A program made the translations under genes and the position numbers. From NCBI GenBank assembly GCA_021396245.1, contig WNYE01000108.1, positions 1 to 64,000 of the forward strand: a DNA stretch of 64,000 bases, written 5' to 3'. Shown here one piece after another: positions 20,477-29,063 of this stretch; position 1 is the stretch's first letter; the number at the start of each line of letters is the position of its first letter. Origin of the DNA: Sporothrix humicola (lineage: Eukaryota; Ascomycota; Sordariomycetes; Ophiostomatales; Ophiostomataceae). The notes beneath the pieces were generated by a model. That model ran no database searches and was not told the origin of the DNA. It saw only the letters and a list, made by a program, of their open reading frames with translations.

Positions 20477-20932
20477 GGTGTGGTTGGAGATGAAGATGAA
20501 GATGAATTCAAATCTGAATAATATGAGGCCGAAGGCGACAATAGAATACCATGATAGAAATAGACCTGGCGATGATCATCTTGGCGCACATGTGGCAGAC
20601 AGACGGATGTCTTGGCCGACAAGAGTCTTGTCATCAAGCATTCGGCAAGCTTGGCTGTGACAACGAATGCATGACCTGAGAAAAGAGAAAGAGCTCTGAG
20701 TGATGTTACTCAGACGAATGCCTTCTCCCTATGGAGCAATGTCTCCTGTGGTTTGTCGTCAGAATCGTCCGACATCCATGGCACAGTCGTATTCTCCAAA
20801 TCATAAAGGAGCCGCGCTTGGAGAAGGAAAATGAGCGCCGCTGGTGTGTTGTTCCTCTTTCCCGTCAGTCTCCTGTGCTTGTTAGCCGTTTGCCATACGA
20901 CAACAGTGTGACTGGCCCCACTTTATTTATCC

Positions 20933-20941
20933 ATCAGATAA
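20933..20941 (+). promoter_or_regulatory. ATCWGATAA GATA box 1
   Basis: Reads ATCAGATAA, a perfect match to the consensus of the iron-responsive GATA repressors (SreA, SRE1). It lies about 2.9 kb before the siderophore transporter ATG and about 460 bp after the MRI1 stop. Confidence 0.45.
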
Positions 20942-21070
20942 AAACTAGACGGCGCTAGACCAGGCCAGAGAAAGCTAGGGGCCCCTAAACACGCTCTTAG
21001 GCACTCGGAAGTCCATAACACAGTCGTTCCTAACAGTGGACACTGACAACACTCACGCACACAACTATCA

Positions 21071-21079
21071 ATCTGATAA
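21071..21079 (+). promoter_or_regulatory. ATCWGATAA GATA box 2
   Basis: Reads ATCTGATAA, a perfect consensus match, 138 bp downstream of box 1 and about 2.8 kb before the transporter ATG. Confidence 0.5.
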
Positions 21080-22405
21080 AAGTGCAGACAAAGGAAGTCG
21101 GCAGGCAAGATTTTATGTGCAGCATTAAAACGAAACGAGTGGCAAGATGAAATATTCAACGGAGGCTTGAGGAGAAACAACATGTTCCGCGCATACAAAG
21201 GTGATGTTTACGTAAATACAGGCGAATAAAGTCGTCCGTTGAACGGCAGGCAACTCTGTCTGATGACTTTGTCCTTTTATTTTCTTTGCTTTTCCTTCGT
21301 CTTTCTCCCTTCTCATTTGCTATTTTCCACCACCCCATCGCCTAAAATTTCTCGTTTCTCACTTTTCGTCTTGGCAAACTACACCGTCTGCCCCCCTCTA
21401 CATAACCGCGTCTGTTTTCTTTTCATTGCTCGGGAGAGTCTAATCCTGGAGTAGTATGTGGGGGTAGAAGAAGGACCGCAAAAAGCAGACGGCAACGAGA
21501 GAGGCAAAAGAGGAAATACAAATACAAAGAAGAACAAAACTAACAGCAAATGGCCGAAAGAACGACCCGAAAGGGAGACTTGCAGGCAAAGAAGGAAAGT
21601 AGAGCATTTCGTTAATACTTTTGTTGCTAAATGGAGCTGCAGTGGATCAACTTTGTGTGGCTGCATGCTGGGAAAGGGGTCGATGTGAAGGGAAAGGTGT
21701 TTGTAAGATTGAGAAAAAGAGAAGAGGAAAAATAGAGAGAAAGAAAGAGAGTCAGCGAACCCACTCCATGCTGGGAAACTTGCAAGCTAACGGACGCTCC
21801 CCGGCACTGAACGGTATTTTAGACCGAGGAAACGCAAGTGCAAAATCAGTGAAAGTGAAGCGGCAAATGGGGATTCTGACAAAGAGGCAGAAGACGGTTC
21901 CGATGTCGGTTAGTTCTATGTAAAAAAAGCAGGATGCAATGTTAAAAAAATAAAGTAAATAGAAGGATTGCATACGCGGCGTGTAATCTATCCTTTGGAT
22001 TTGACTGCAGTTTGAGGCTCTTCAACGCGAAAGAAAATAACCAGAGGGCTGGAGTTATTTGTCACAGAGTAAATATTTGCAAATGTTTACATATGATGTA
22101 TATTTGTACTCCGTACAAGCGATGGAAATACGCGTGTCTGCTGTCTTTCCGCTCTCATTTATTTCCCAATTAATAATTAGTTTGGAGTGTGAGCTGTGGC
22201 CAAGACGAAAAGGCAAGAAGGACGAAAATCCTGCCGTACTCGGGTTGCTGGGTAGAGAGGTTCATATCCATAGGGCTGCGGATGTACAGGCAGTTACAGT
22301 GCTCATTATGAACGGTTATCCCATTGAAAATCACACCCGGCAGCTCGGCAATGGCCCGCCATGGACCGTGAACCAAAATCTTGGCTGCTGATGAAAGTCT
22401 TGGTG

Positions 22406-22436
22406 AGTCTTGGAGGGAAGTCTTGGAGGGAAGTCT
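22406..22436. repeat. 13-bp tandem duplication
   Basis: AGTCTTGGAGGGA is present twice head-to-tail (22406-22418 and 22419-22431) followed by a partial third copy. Confidence 0.85.
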
Positions 22437-22448
22437 GCCGTTGCTTCC

Positions 22449-22457
22449 ATCTGATAA
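22449..22457 (+). promoter_or_regulatory. ATCWGATAA GATA box 3
   Basis: Reads ATCTGATAA, a perfect consensus match, about 1.4 kb before the transporter ATG. Confidence 0.55.
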
Positions 22458-23217
22458 CTGAAATATGTGCAAGTAAGATACATACAATGCTAAGAGGTTG
22501 AGTTTTTTAGCGGCTCCTCTGTGGAGAGACCCTTTGAACTGTTGTAAAACAAATTCATACAGCAGTTGTCATGACTGATTGATTACAATTCAAATTCAAA
22601 TACGACATACAACATGTGCATTTCCCGTCAGAAGACTGACGTGGACTGCTTGTCCGTTTCTAGACCTTCCGTAGGAGCTGACATCCAGAACAGACGATGA
22701 ACGGCGAAAGACGAAAAGAAAGGTGACAAAGTTCGAGTTCGAGTACGCGCGTGCATCCCTCCATCACGTCGGACGTGTCCAGGTCTGGCCACTGCCAAGG
22801 CTGTCTTCAGCACATGCCATGCTGGATTTGCATACCGAACTGAACGGCTGGAGGATTCTCGCTCTCAGTTGCCCACACATCCACGATGCCAGTGGTTGCG
22901 GTGGTCTTTCCCCGTGCCCTTTGTCATGGAGTCCTTTTATTTGTGTTCTTTTTGTCCCTCTCTTTCCATTAAATTCTCGTTCGCCAAGACAATAAAGTTT
23001 TTGACAACGACCACCACCGATTGGTGGATGGCACACAAAATGGAGACAAAAAGAGACAAAAGAGACAAAACGGCCACACCAGCTCCAGCGAGGTCCCACG
23101 CGGTCCCACCCATTCCCACAGCGAGATCTTGGCGGCTCTGCCCGTGCCCACCCCTGTAAATAATGTACTTTTCACACAAGATTTGCCTGCAAGTACAAAT
23201 TCTGTAACAATCTAATC

Positions 23218-23226
23218 TTATCTGAT
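23218..23226 (-). promoter_or_regulatory. ATCWGATAA GATA box 4
   Basis: Plus strand reads TTATCTGAT, so the minus strand is ATCAGATAA, a perfect match. It is the closest box, about 630 bp before the transporter ATG, and overlaps the first copy of a 14-bp GATA-containing direct repeat. Confidence 0.6.
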
Positions 23227-23256
23227 AGCATAGATGGATAGCGATAGCATAGATGG
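23224..23256. repeat. 14-bp direct repeat containing GATA cores
   Basis: GATAGCATAGATGG occurs at 23224-23237 and 23243-23256, 19 bp apart start to start. Both copies begin with GATA, and further GATA cores lie between them. Confidence 0.85.
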
Positions 23257-23859
23257 CGTCAAAAAGCACACTATCGTGGAGCCGACAAAGTGCACTATGA
23301 CGTTGATTCGGGTCTAACTCTGTTTAGTTCCTTTTCGAGACTTTCAAGACAACCCACACCTGGCAGTCGGAGTCGCAGGCTTCGGCTAGTAAGGGCCTGC
23401 AAGGGCCTGCATGGGGGCCCTTCTGCATGGACCCGTGTTAGTCGAGTCTATCTTTCGACTTCGACGATATTTTTGAGTGGTCTCTGGGCTATCAGATGGA
23501 ATTTTCACGGTTTCTCGTCGTCCGATGGACTCCACCTTGAGCTTGTGCGGGACCCTTGCCTCGAACATGGCGTTTCTCGTAGCCGGAGCTTGCAACAAGT
23601 CTACTCTTTGTAGCTCAACCGCGTGTCGGCCGCGTGGTTGTACATTTTTTTCAGTCTTTCTTTTCTGTTTCTTTCTATATTTTGCTCTGTCCCACGTTGT
23701 GCTCTGCATATAAGAGAGGCTCGCCTCCAGTTTGTTTTCTCTTCTTTTTCTTTTGATTTTGTTTCTTCTGTATCCCACACGGTGTCCTCGACTCACCTCC
23801 CCCCTGCCTTGTCTGCATTATATTTCTCTAGCAGCATATAACAACACACCACCTCCACG

Positions 23860-25695
23860 ATGGGTCTTCCCAAGTTCCGGTTCAACAAGGACCCCATCTC
23901 GGAGCCTGCGGCCGAGGCCGAGACGGCTGCCGCCACGTCGACCTCTGTCAACATGACCACAGTTGGCGAGGAGCCCAAGACGGCTGGTGCTGAGACGATT
24001 GCTCCGGCCAACGTCGACCTCGAGGCGGACGAGCTCCCCCGCAAGGATGCCGACGATCTGCCGACGGAGACGGCGCAGGCTGGTGTGCAGGACGTCGAGG
24101 CCGTCACCCTCACGTGGACGAAGCCGACTCTGATCGCCGTGTTCATCCTCATGTTCCTGCTCTACTTTGTCAACGCCTTCCAGGCCTCGATCCTCTACAA
24201 CCTGACGCCGTTCGTCACGAGCGCGTTCGAGTCGCACTCGCTGCTCACAGTCATTGGCATTGTTTCCAACGCCATGACGGCCGCCATCTACATCCCGCTG
24301 GCCAAGATGCTCGATCTGTGGGGTCGTGCCGAGGGCTTTGCGCTGATGATCTTCTTTGCGACGCTCGGCCTGATCCTTATGGCCACCAGCAACAGCTTGT
24401 CGACGTACTGCGCCGCCCAGGTTTTCTATAGCATCGGCTTCGGCGGCATGACGTACTCGATCGATGTTATTACCGCCGATGCGTCGCGCCTCAAGTCGCG
24501 TGCCCTGGCGTACGCCTTTACGTCGTCGCCGTACATTATCACTGCGTTTGCGGGCCCGACTGCGTCCGACGACTTTTACTACAACATCAGCTGGCGCTGG
24601 GGCTTCGGCACGTTCTGCATTATCCTGCCCATCGTGGCCCTGCCCCTTTTCGCTCTTCTCAAGATTAACCTGCGCAAGGCCAAGCGCCAGGGCATGCTGA
24701 TCCGCGAGCGCAGCGGCCGCACGCTGGCGCAGAACGTGTGGCACTACGTGGTCGAGTTTGATCTGCTGGGCGTTTTCTTGTTCGCTGGCGGCCTGACCGT
24801 TTTCCTGCTGCCGTTCACGCTGGCCGACTCGGCGCCCAACGGCTGGAAGACGGACTACATTATCGCCATGATCGTGGTCGGCTTTGTCGTCCTGGTCCTC
24901 TTTGGCCTGCACGAGTGGCTGCTGGCGCCCACGCCGTTCCTCAAAATTAGCCTGCTGGTCAACCGCACGGTTATCGGTGCTTGTCTCATTGATATCACCT
25001 ACCAGATCTCGTACTACTGCTGGGCCAGTTACTTCACCTCGTTCCTGATGGTCGTCAACAACCTGACGCTGGCCCAGGCCGGCTATGTGGGCAGCACTTT
25101 CGACGTGCTGTCGGGCATTCTGCTGCTGAGCATCGGCTTCCTGATCCGCAAGACGGGCTACTTCAAGTACCTGCTGTTCATTGCCGTGCCGCTCTACATT
25201 CTGGGCATGGGCCTCATGATCCACTTCCGCTCGCCCAACGGCTACATTGGCTACATTGTCATGTGCCAGATCTTTATCAGCTTTGGCGGCTCCATCTTCA
25301 TTATGATCGAGCAGCTGGCCATCCTCGCCGTCGTCGACCACCAGCACGTCGCCGCCGTTCTCGCTCTGCTTTATGTTGTCGGCAACGTCGGCGGCGCCAT
25401 TGGCAATACGATTAGTGGCACCATCTGGACCAACACGTTCGAGAACGCCCTCGAAATGTTCCTGCCCGAGGACTCGCTCCAGTACATTGACGACATCTAC
25501 GGCGACCTCGACTTCCAGCTCAGCTTCGACGTCGGCAGCCCTACCCGCATCGGCATCCAGGAGGCTTATGGTTATGCCCAGAAGCGCATGCTGATTGCCG
25601 GCACTGCCATCATGGCCACCTCGTTTATCTGGATGTTCTTCATCAAGAACATCAACGTCAAGAAGGTGCCCCAGGTCAAGGGTACCGTCTTCTAA
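23860..25695 (+). CDS. Siderophore-iron MFS transporter (SIT family)
   Basis: Proton-coupled importer of ferric siderophores of the SIT (siderophore-iron transporter) family of the major facilitator superfamily, as in MirB, Sit1 and Str1. The 611-residue single-exon product has a soluble N-terminal stretch of about 85 residues and then about 14 hydrophobic segments. Family landmarks include the first helix block LIAVFILMFLLYFVNAFQAS, AKMLDLWGRAEGFALMI, the GFGGMTYSIDVITADAS block and the RALAYAFTSSPYIITAFAGP block, and the C-terminal FGGSIFIMIEQLAILAVV with NVGGAIGNTISGTIW. No complete siderophore-biosynthesis gene lies in the window, so the substrate is unknown and could be a xenosiderophore. 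The four upstream ATCWGATAA boxes predict repression by iron through a SreA-type GATA factor. Confidence 0.92.
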   Translation: MGLPKFRFNKDPISEPAAEAETAAATSTSVNMTTVGEEPKTAGAETIAPANVDLEADELPRKDADDLPTETAQAGVQDVEAVTLTWTKPTLIAVFILMFLLYFVNAFQASILYNLTPFVTSAFESHSLLTVIGIVSNAMTAAIYIPLAKMLDLWGRAEGFALMIFFATLGLILMATSNSLSTYCAAQVFYSIGFGGMTYSIDVITADASRLKSRALAYAFTSSPYIITAFAGPTASDDFYYNISWRWGFGTFCIILPIVALPLFALLKINLRKAKRQGMLIRERSGRTLAQNVWHYVVEFDLLGVFLFAGGLTVFLLPFTLADSAPNGWKTDYIIAMIVVGFVVLVLFGLHEWLLAPTPFLKISLLVNRTVIGACLIDITYQISYYCWASYFTSFLMVVNNLTLAQAGYVGSTFDVLSGILLLSIGFLIRKTGYFKYLLFIAVPLYILGMGLMIHFRSPNGYIGYIVMCQIFISFGGSIFIMIEQLAILAVVDHQHVAAVLALLYVVGNVGGAIGNTISGTIWTNTFENALEMFLPEDSLQYIDDIYGDLDFQLSFDVGSPTRIGIQEAYGYAQKRMLIAGTAIMATSFIWMFFIKNINVKKVPQVKGTVF

Positions 25696-26437
25696 GGGGA
25701 CTGTGGGAGGATTCTTGGGAGAGGTGCTCTGGTGGGGGCATGGTGTGGCTTACTTTAAAGTAGCGCACAAGTGATTTGACGGCAGTTGATTGATACCACA
25801 TATTTATACCCAACCTAATAATACACATCATAATTACTTTAGAATTGTCTCGGCTCTTGTGAGTTGTTGAATTTCAAACATGTCGAGATGTCTCTGTTAT
25901 TATGTGGTGTTGATAGTATTATATGTAAGGGGATATGCTAACTACACTGTATGGTAAACTCACACCAAACTGCCTGACGCTGTCACGTGCTGGCACCCTC
26001 CCTGTTGTTCGTTCCTTCCGCAACGCGTCAATTGCGGTTGAACTTTGGGAGCTTCCCCTGAATCAAAACAAAATGCAGCATCTCAAATTCGACAACATTC
26101 AACATGTCATATCGAACGCCATATGCCCGCATCGACGCCGTTATGCTGGTCAGCCTACAGGCCTACCTCGACCCCACCTGAGGTTCAGCCTTGGTACACA
26201 AAAGGTAGCCTGAATGCGCTTCACACACCCCTGCAATCGCAGCTGCGCACAGGCAGATCCCGACTACGACTAGGCTGACATTCATTTGAATAGACGACCT
26301 TCAACGACATACTACTACTTAAATGGCGCCGACGTCGAAACGCCAAGTTGCACGGCGTTATGTCGATGAGGGGTACTCACCTTGAATGTGCTCTTCACAA
26401 CAATAATTCACCACCGCCATAAACCTCACACAACAGA
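25696..26437. other. Intergenic region between transporter and F-box gene
   Basis: AT-rich 3' region of the transporter followed by the F-box promoter. TCACGTG occurs near 25,982. No gene is seen. Confidence 0.5.
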
Positions 26438-28948
26438 ATGGACAGACCAGCACAGTCTCTCGAGCGTCTGCCGTCGCTCGTTCTCGAGCGCATCTGCTTC
26501 TATATCGACGACGAGGGCGGCAGCGAGGACCAGCGGCGGTCTCTCGAGTCGTTCTCGCTGACGAGCCGGCGACTGGCCGAGGCTGCCGACGCCCAACGTT
26601 TCTGCCAGATTCACATCCGCTTCCGGTCGGCCGACACAATCGGCGAAACCGTCGACCGCTGTCTTAAGGGTGCCCTCAATCATGATACACGCCTACGTCA
26701 TGTCCGCCGGCTGCGCGTGTCGGGCGGCATGCCCCTGAACGAGCTGCAGATGCTGAAAGCGATCGAGTTTTCGAATGACGGCGGCGACAACTCTCCAGAA
26801 GCGCTGCAGCCGCGACTGGCCGCCATTGAGCGCATCAAGGCGCGCCACAAGGACAAGGACAACCGCGACATTAGCGAGCTCGACCGCACCGCGCACCACA
26901 AGGAAGGATATGATATTCGAGACGCCTTTTGGCCGCACGACATCCACCCCTTTTGCCGTCCGCGGGACGACCACCTTGCGCGCGCAATCCAGAACGCGTC
27001 CGTCAGCGTCGACGCCGTCAATGTCAAGTTTGGCACGGACGCGCCGTGGGAACCAATTGCGTCTCTCATCCAGCGGCTGACCGGCCTGCGCGATTTGGTG
27101 TGGGACGGCACGAGCTACATGCCGCGGCTGGTTCTGGCGGCCGTGCACGAGACGCCGTCGCTCCGCTCGACGCACCGGGGCGGCGGCTGCCGCATCCACA
27201 TGCACCAGTTTGCCCTTCACAGCCTGACGCAGTACAGCAGCCACCGCACACAGTCGCCCATCGACCCCGACGACTACGCGCTTGTGACGTCGCCCAACCT
27301 GTACAGCATCGTGGCCACCGTGCATCAGCGCATGATACTGGGCCGTGTGAGCTACACGGGCCAGGCCATTCTGCGGGAGATGCTGGGCCGCGGGCGGTCG
27401 CCCAATCTGCGACATGTGTGGTACGACCAGGCGGGTGACAACCCCTACTTTAACATGCAGAATGTTGGGGAGACAAATGACGCGACGGACGAATCGTGGC
27501 AGGGTTTCTTCCCGGGGCAGGCCGAGGAGGACGTCGAGAACGCCGGCAACAGCGAGCGAAGCGAGGACAAAGACAACAGCGAGCGGAGCGAGGACACAAA
27601 CACAGACAAAGGAAATGAGGTTGTGGCTACGCCGGTGAAGTCCACCCGCGGTCGCACACCGCTGACGAGCCTCGTTTTCTGGAAGGGCGTCAAGCCGGAG
27701 GTGTTCAACAGCTGGATGTTTGGCGCCGACTTTTCCGCGCTGCGCAGCCTCACGCTCTTTTGGGACGACATCACGATCGAGTACCTGGCCGACATGGCTG
27801 CCGACGGCCGGTTTCCGGCGCTCGACAGTTTTACAGGCTTGGAGGGCCGGGACATTTGGTACATTCTGCGGTCACCCGATAAGTACTATGACACGAACGC
27901 AATGGACAGGCTTACCAACGAGGCGGGCGAAGTTCAGCACAACCTGGCGGCTTACTTGTTTCAGCACCTTCCGCCATTGAGGGTATTCAAGTACGAGGGC
28001 ACCCTGACGAAAAAGACGGCGCGCGAGATCTACAAGTGGCACGGCCCCACGCTGCAACAGCTACACCTGAAACTCAAGCCGCCGCCCTACAACGTCAACA
28101 TAAACAGTTGGCTACATCGGTTCGACGAAGCGTCGGCCACGGAGTTGGCGGCCGGCTGCCCGCACCTCGAAACACTGGGGCTCGACATTGAGCGGACCGG
28201 CGGCGATGCGCAGGAAGTGGCCACCTACCGTGCACTGAGCAACGAGAACCTGCCGTCTCTCGAAACGCTCGAGCTGCGGCTGTGGTACAAAATGGGCCCG
28301 AAAGCGCCCGCCTCGCCGCTGGTCGTGGGGTCGTTCTTTGAAGAGGTGGTTACCGTACCCCTCACGCCCGAGACGCCCGAAGAGCGCAAGGCGCGAGAGC
28401 AAGAGGAAGACAGGGAGATTGAGCGGCGCCGGCAAAAGTTTGAGGCGGAGATGGCGGCGTACAACGAGTGGCAGCAGCTGGGCGCCACGGACCAGATCCC
28501 GCGTGGGGTGATGGAGAAAGCGTTGGTGGACTGTGCCCTCGATGCGAAGCTGGCAAAATCTATCTTTGACGTGCTGGCCCAGACTTCATCTGGACCTGGT
28601 AGACTACAGCGCCTCCGCCTCGATATTGAGCGCGATGCCGGCCTGATGGACCCCGGCATGGGCAACACCATGTTCATGTCGTTTATGCGCTGTCTGGCCA
28701 GGCCGCACGTGTGCTATCGCCGCCCCGACGGTTTTTTGGTGGTCAAGGAATCCAACTACGTCACCACCGCCCAATCCCACAACCTGTGGCGGCTTCTAGC
28801 CGACGAACGCGGCGCGGGCGACGACAGCCACCCGCTGAAAACGAGCAAGGAGGCGTTTGACGTCTTGTGGCCCAACAGGGAGAGGAGCGACCCAAGTCAT
28901 TGGTGGGTGGGCTGGTCGAGTTTCCCGCTGGAGGGGGTAGAGAAGTAA
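26438..28948 (+). CDS. F-box protein of unknown target
   Basis: A single-exon 836-residue protein. The N-terminus (LERLPSLVLERICFYIDD, followed by LESFSLTSRRLAEAADAQRF) is a recognisable F-box at about residues 8-55, suggesting binding to SKP1 in an SCF ubiquitin ligase. The rest contains scattered leucine-rich segments (for example LRDLVWDGTSYMPRLVL, LRSLTLFWDDITIEYLADM, LQQLHLKLKPPP, HLETLGLDIERTGGD, LETLELRLWYKMG), consistent with a degenerate LRR-like solenoid that would hold the substrate. Residues about 370-395 are a charged insert reading SERSED twice, encoded by the 16-bp repeat word also found in ERV2. A basic and acidic coiled stretch (about 645-680) follows. Large F-box families with unknown targets are common in Sordariomycetes. 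The gene converges on the Zn2Cys6 gene with a 115-bp gap. Confidence 0.75.
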   Translation: MDRPAQSLERLPSLVLERICFYIDDEGGSEDQRRSLESFSLTSRRLAEAADAQRFCQIHIRFRSADTIGETVDRCLKGALNHDTRLRHVRRLRVSGGMPLNELQMLKAIEFSNDGGDNSPEALQPRLAAIERIKARHKDKDNRDISELDRTAHHKEGYDIRDAFWPHDIHPFCRPRDDHLARAIQNASVSVDAVNVKFGTDAPWEPIASLIQRLTGLRDLVWDGTSYMPRLVLAAVHETPSLRSTHRGGGCRIHMHQFALHSLTQYSSHRTQSPIDPDDYALVTSPNLYSIVATVHQRMILGRVSYTGQAILREMLGRGRSPNLRHVWYDQAGDNPYFNMQNVGETNDATDESWQGFFPGQAEEDVENAGNSERSEDKDNSERSEDTNTDKGNEVVATPVKSTRGRTPLTSLVFWKGVKPEVFNSWMFGADFSALRSLTLFWDDITIEYLADMAADGRFPALDSFTGLEGRDIWYILRSPDKYYDTNAMDRLTNEAGEVQHNLAAYLFQHLPPLRVFKYEGTLTKKTAREIYKWHGPTLQQLHLKLKPPPYNVNINSWLHRFDEASATELAAGCPHLETLGLDIERTGGDAQEVATYRALSNENLPSLETLELRLWYKMGPKAPASPLVVGSFFEEVVTVPLTPETPEERKAREQEEDREIERRRQKFEAEMAAYNEWQQLGATDQIPRGVMEKALVDCALDAKLAKSIFDVLAQTSSGPGRLQRLRLDIERDAGLMDPGMGNTMFMSFMRCLARPHVCYRRPDGFLVVKESNYVTTAQSHNLWRLLADERGAGDDSHPLKTSKEAFDVLWPNRERSDPSHWWVGWSSFPLEGVEK
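27553..27595. repeat. 16-bp repeat word inside the F-box coding region
   Basis: CGAGCGAAGCGAGGAC at 27553-27568 is identical to the two copies in the ERV2 intron. A second copy at 27580-27595 has a single A-to-G change. The two copies encode SERSED twice. Confidence 0.9.
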
Positions 28949-29063
28949 TGTGAAATGTGATGTGGCCATTTACGTTCAAATATACGAATTCAACCTCTTT
29001 ATTCACAATGATCCTGGGTTATTGGATTACTTATTATTGAAATATTATTTTATTGTCCATGCG

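Larger units (their letters stand above)
20477..23859. other. 3.4 kb intergenic region upstream of the siderophore transporter
   Basis: No supported gene. The DNA is more AT-rich than the flanking genes and has only short, frame-random open frames. It carries four perfect ATCWGATAA matches (20933, 21071, 22449, 23218), a near match at about 23487 and a 14-bp GATA-containing direct repeat at 23224-23256. A 13-bp tandem duplication lies at 22406-22431. Since MRI1 points towards the transporter, the whole stretch beyond the MRI1 3' end is upstream of the transporter. Confidence 0.6.

Noticed and set aside
23818..25347. Antisense open frame of 509 codons across the siderophore transporter
   Set aside because: It is the complement of a highly GC3-biased gene, begins without a supported start, and reads as a His/Asp/Gln/Arg-rich string with no domain; the sense frame is a clear MFS protein.
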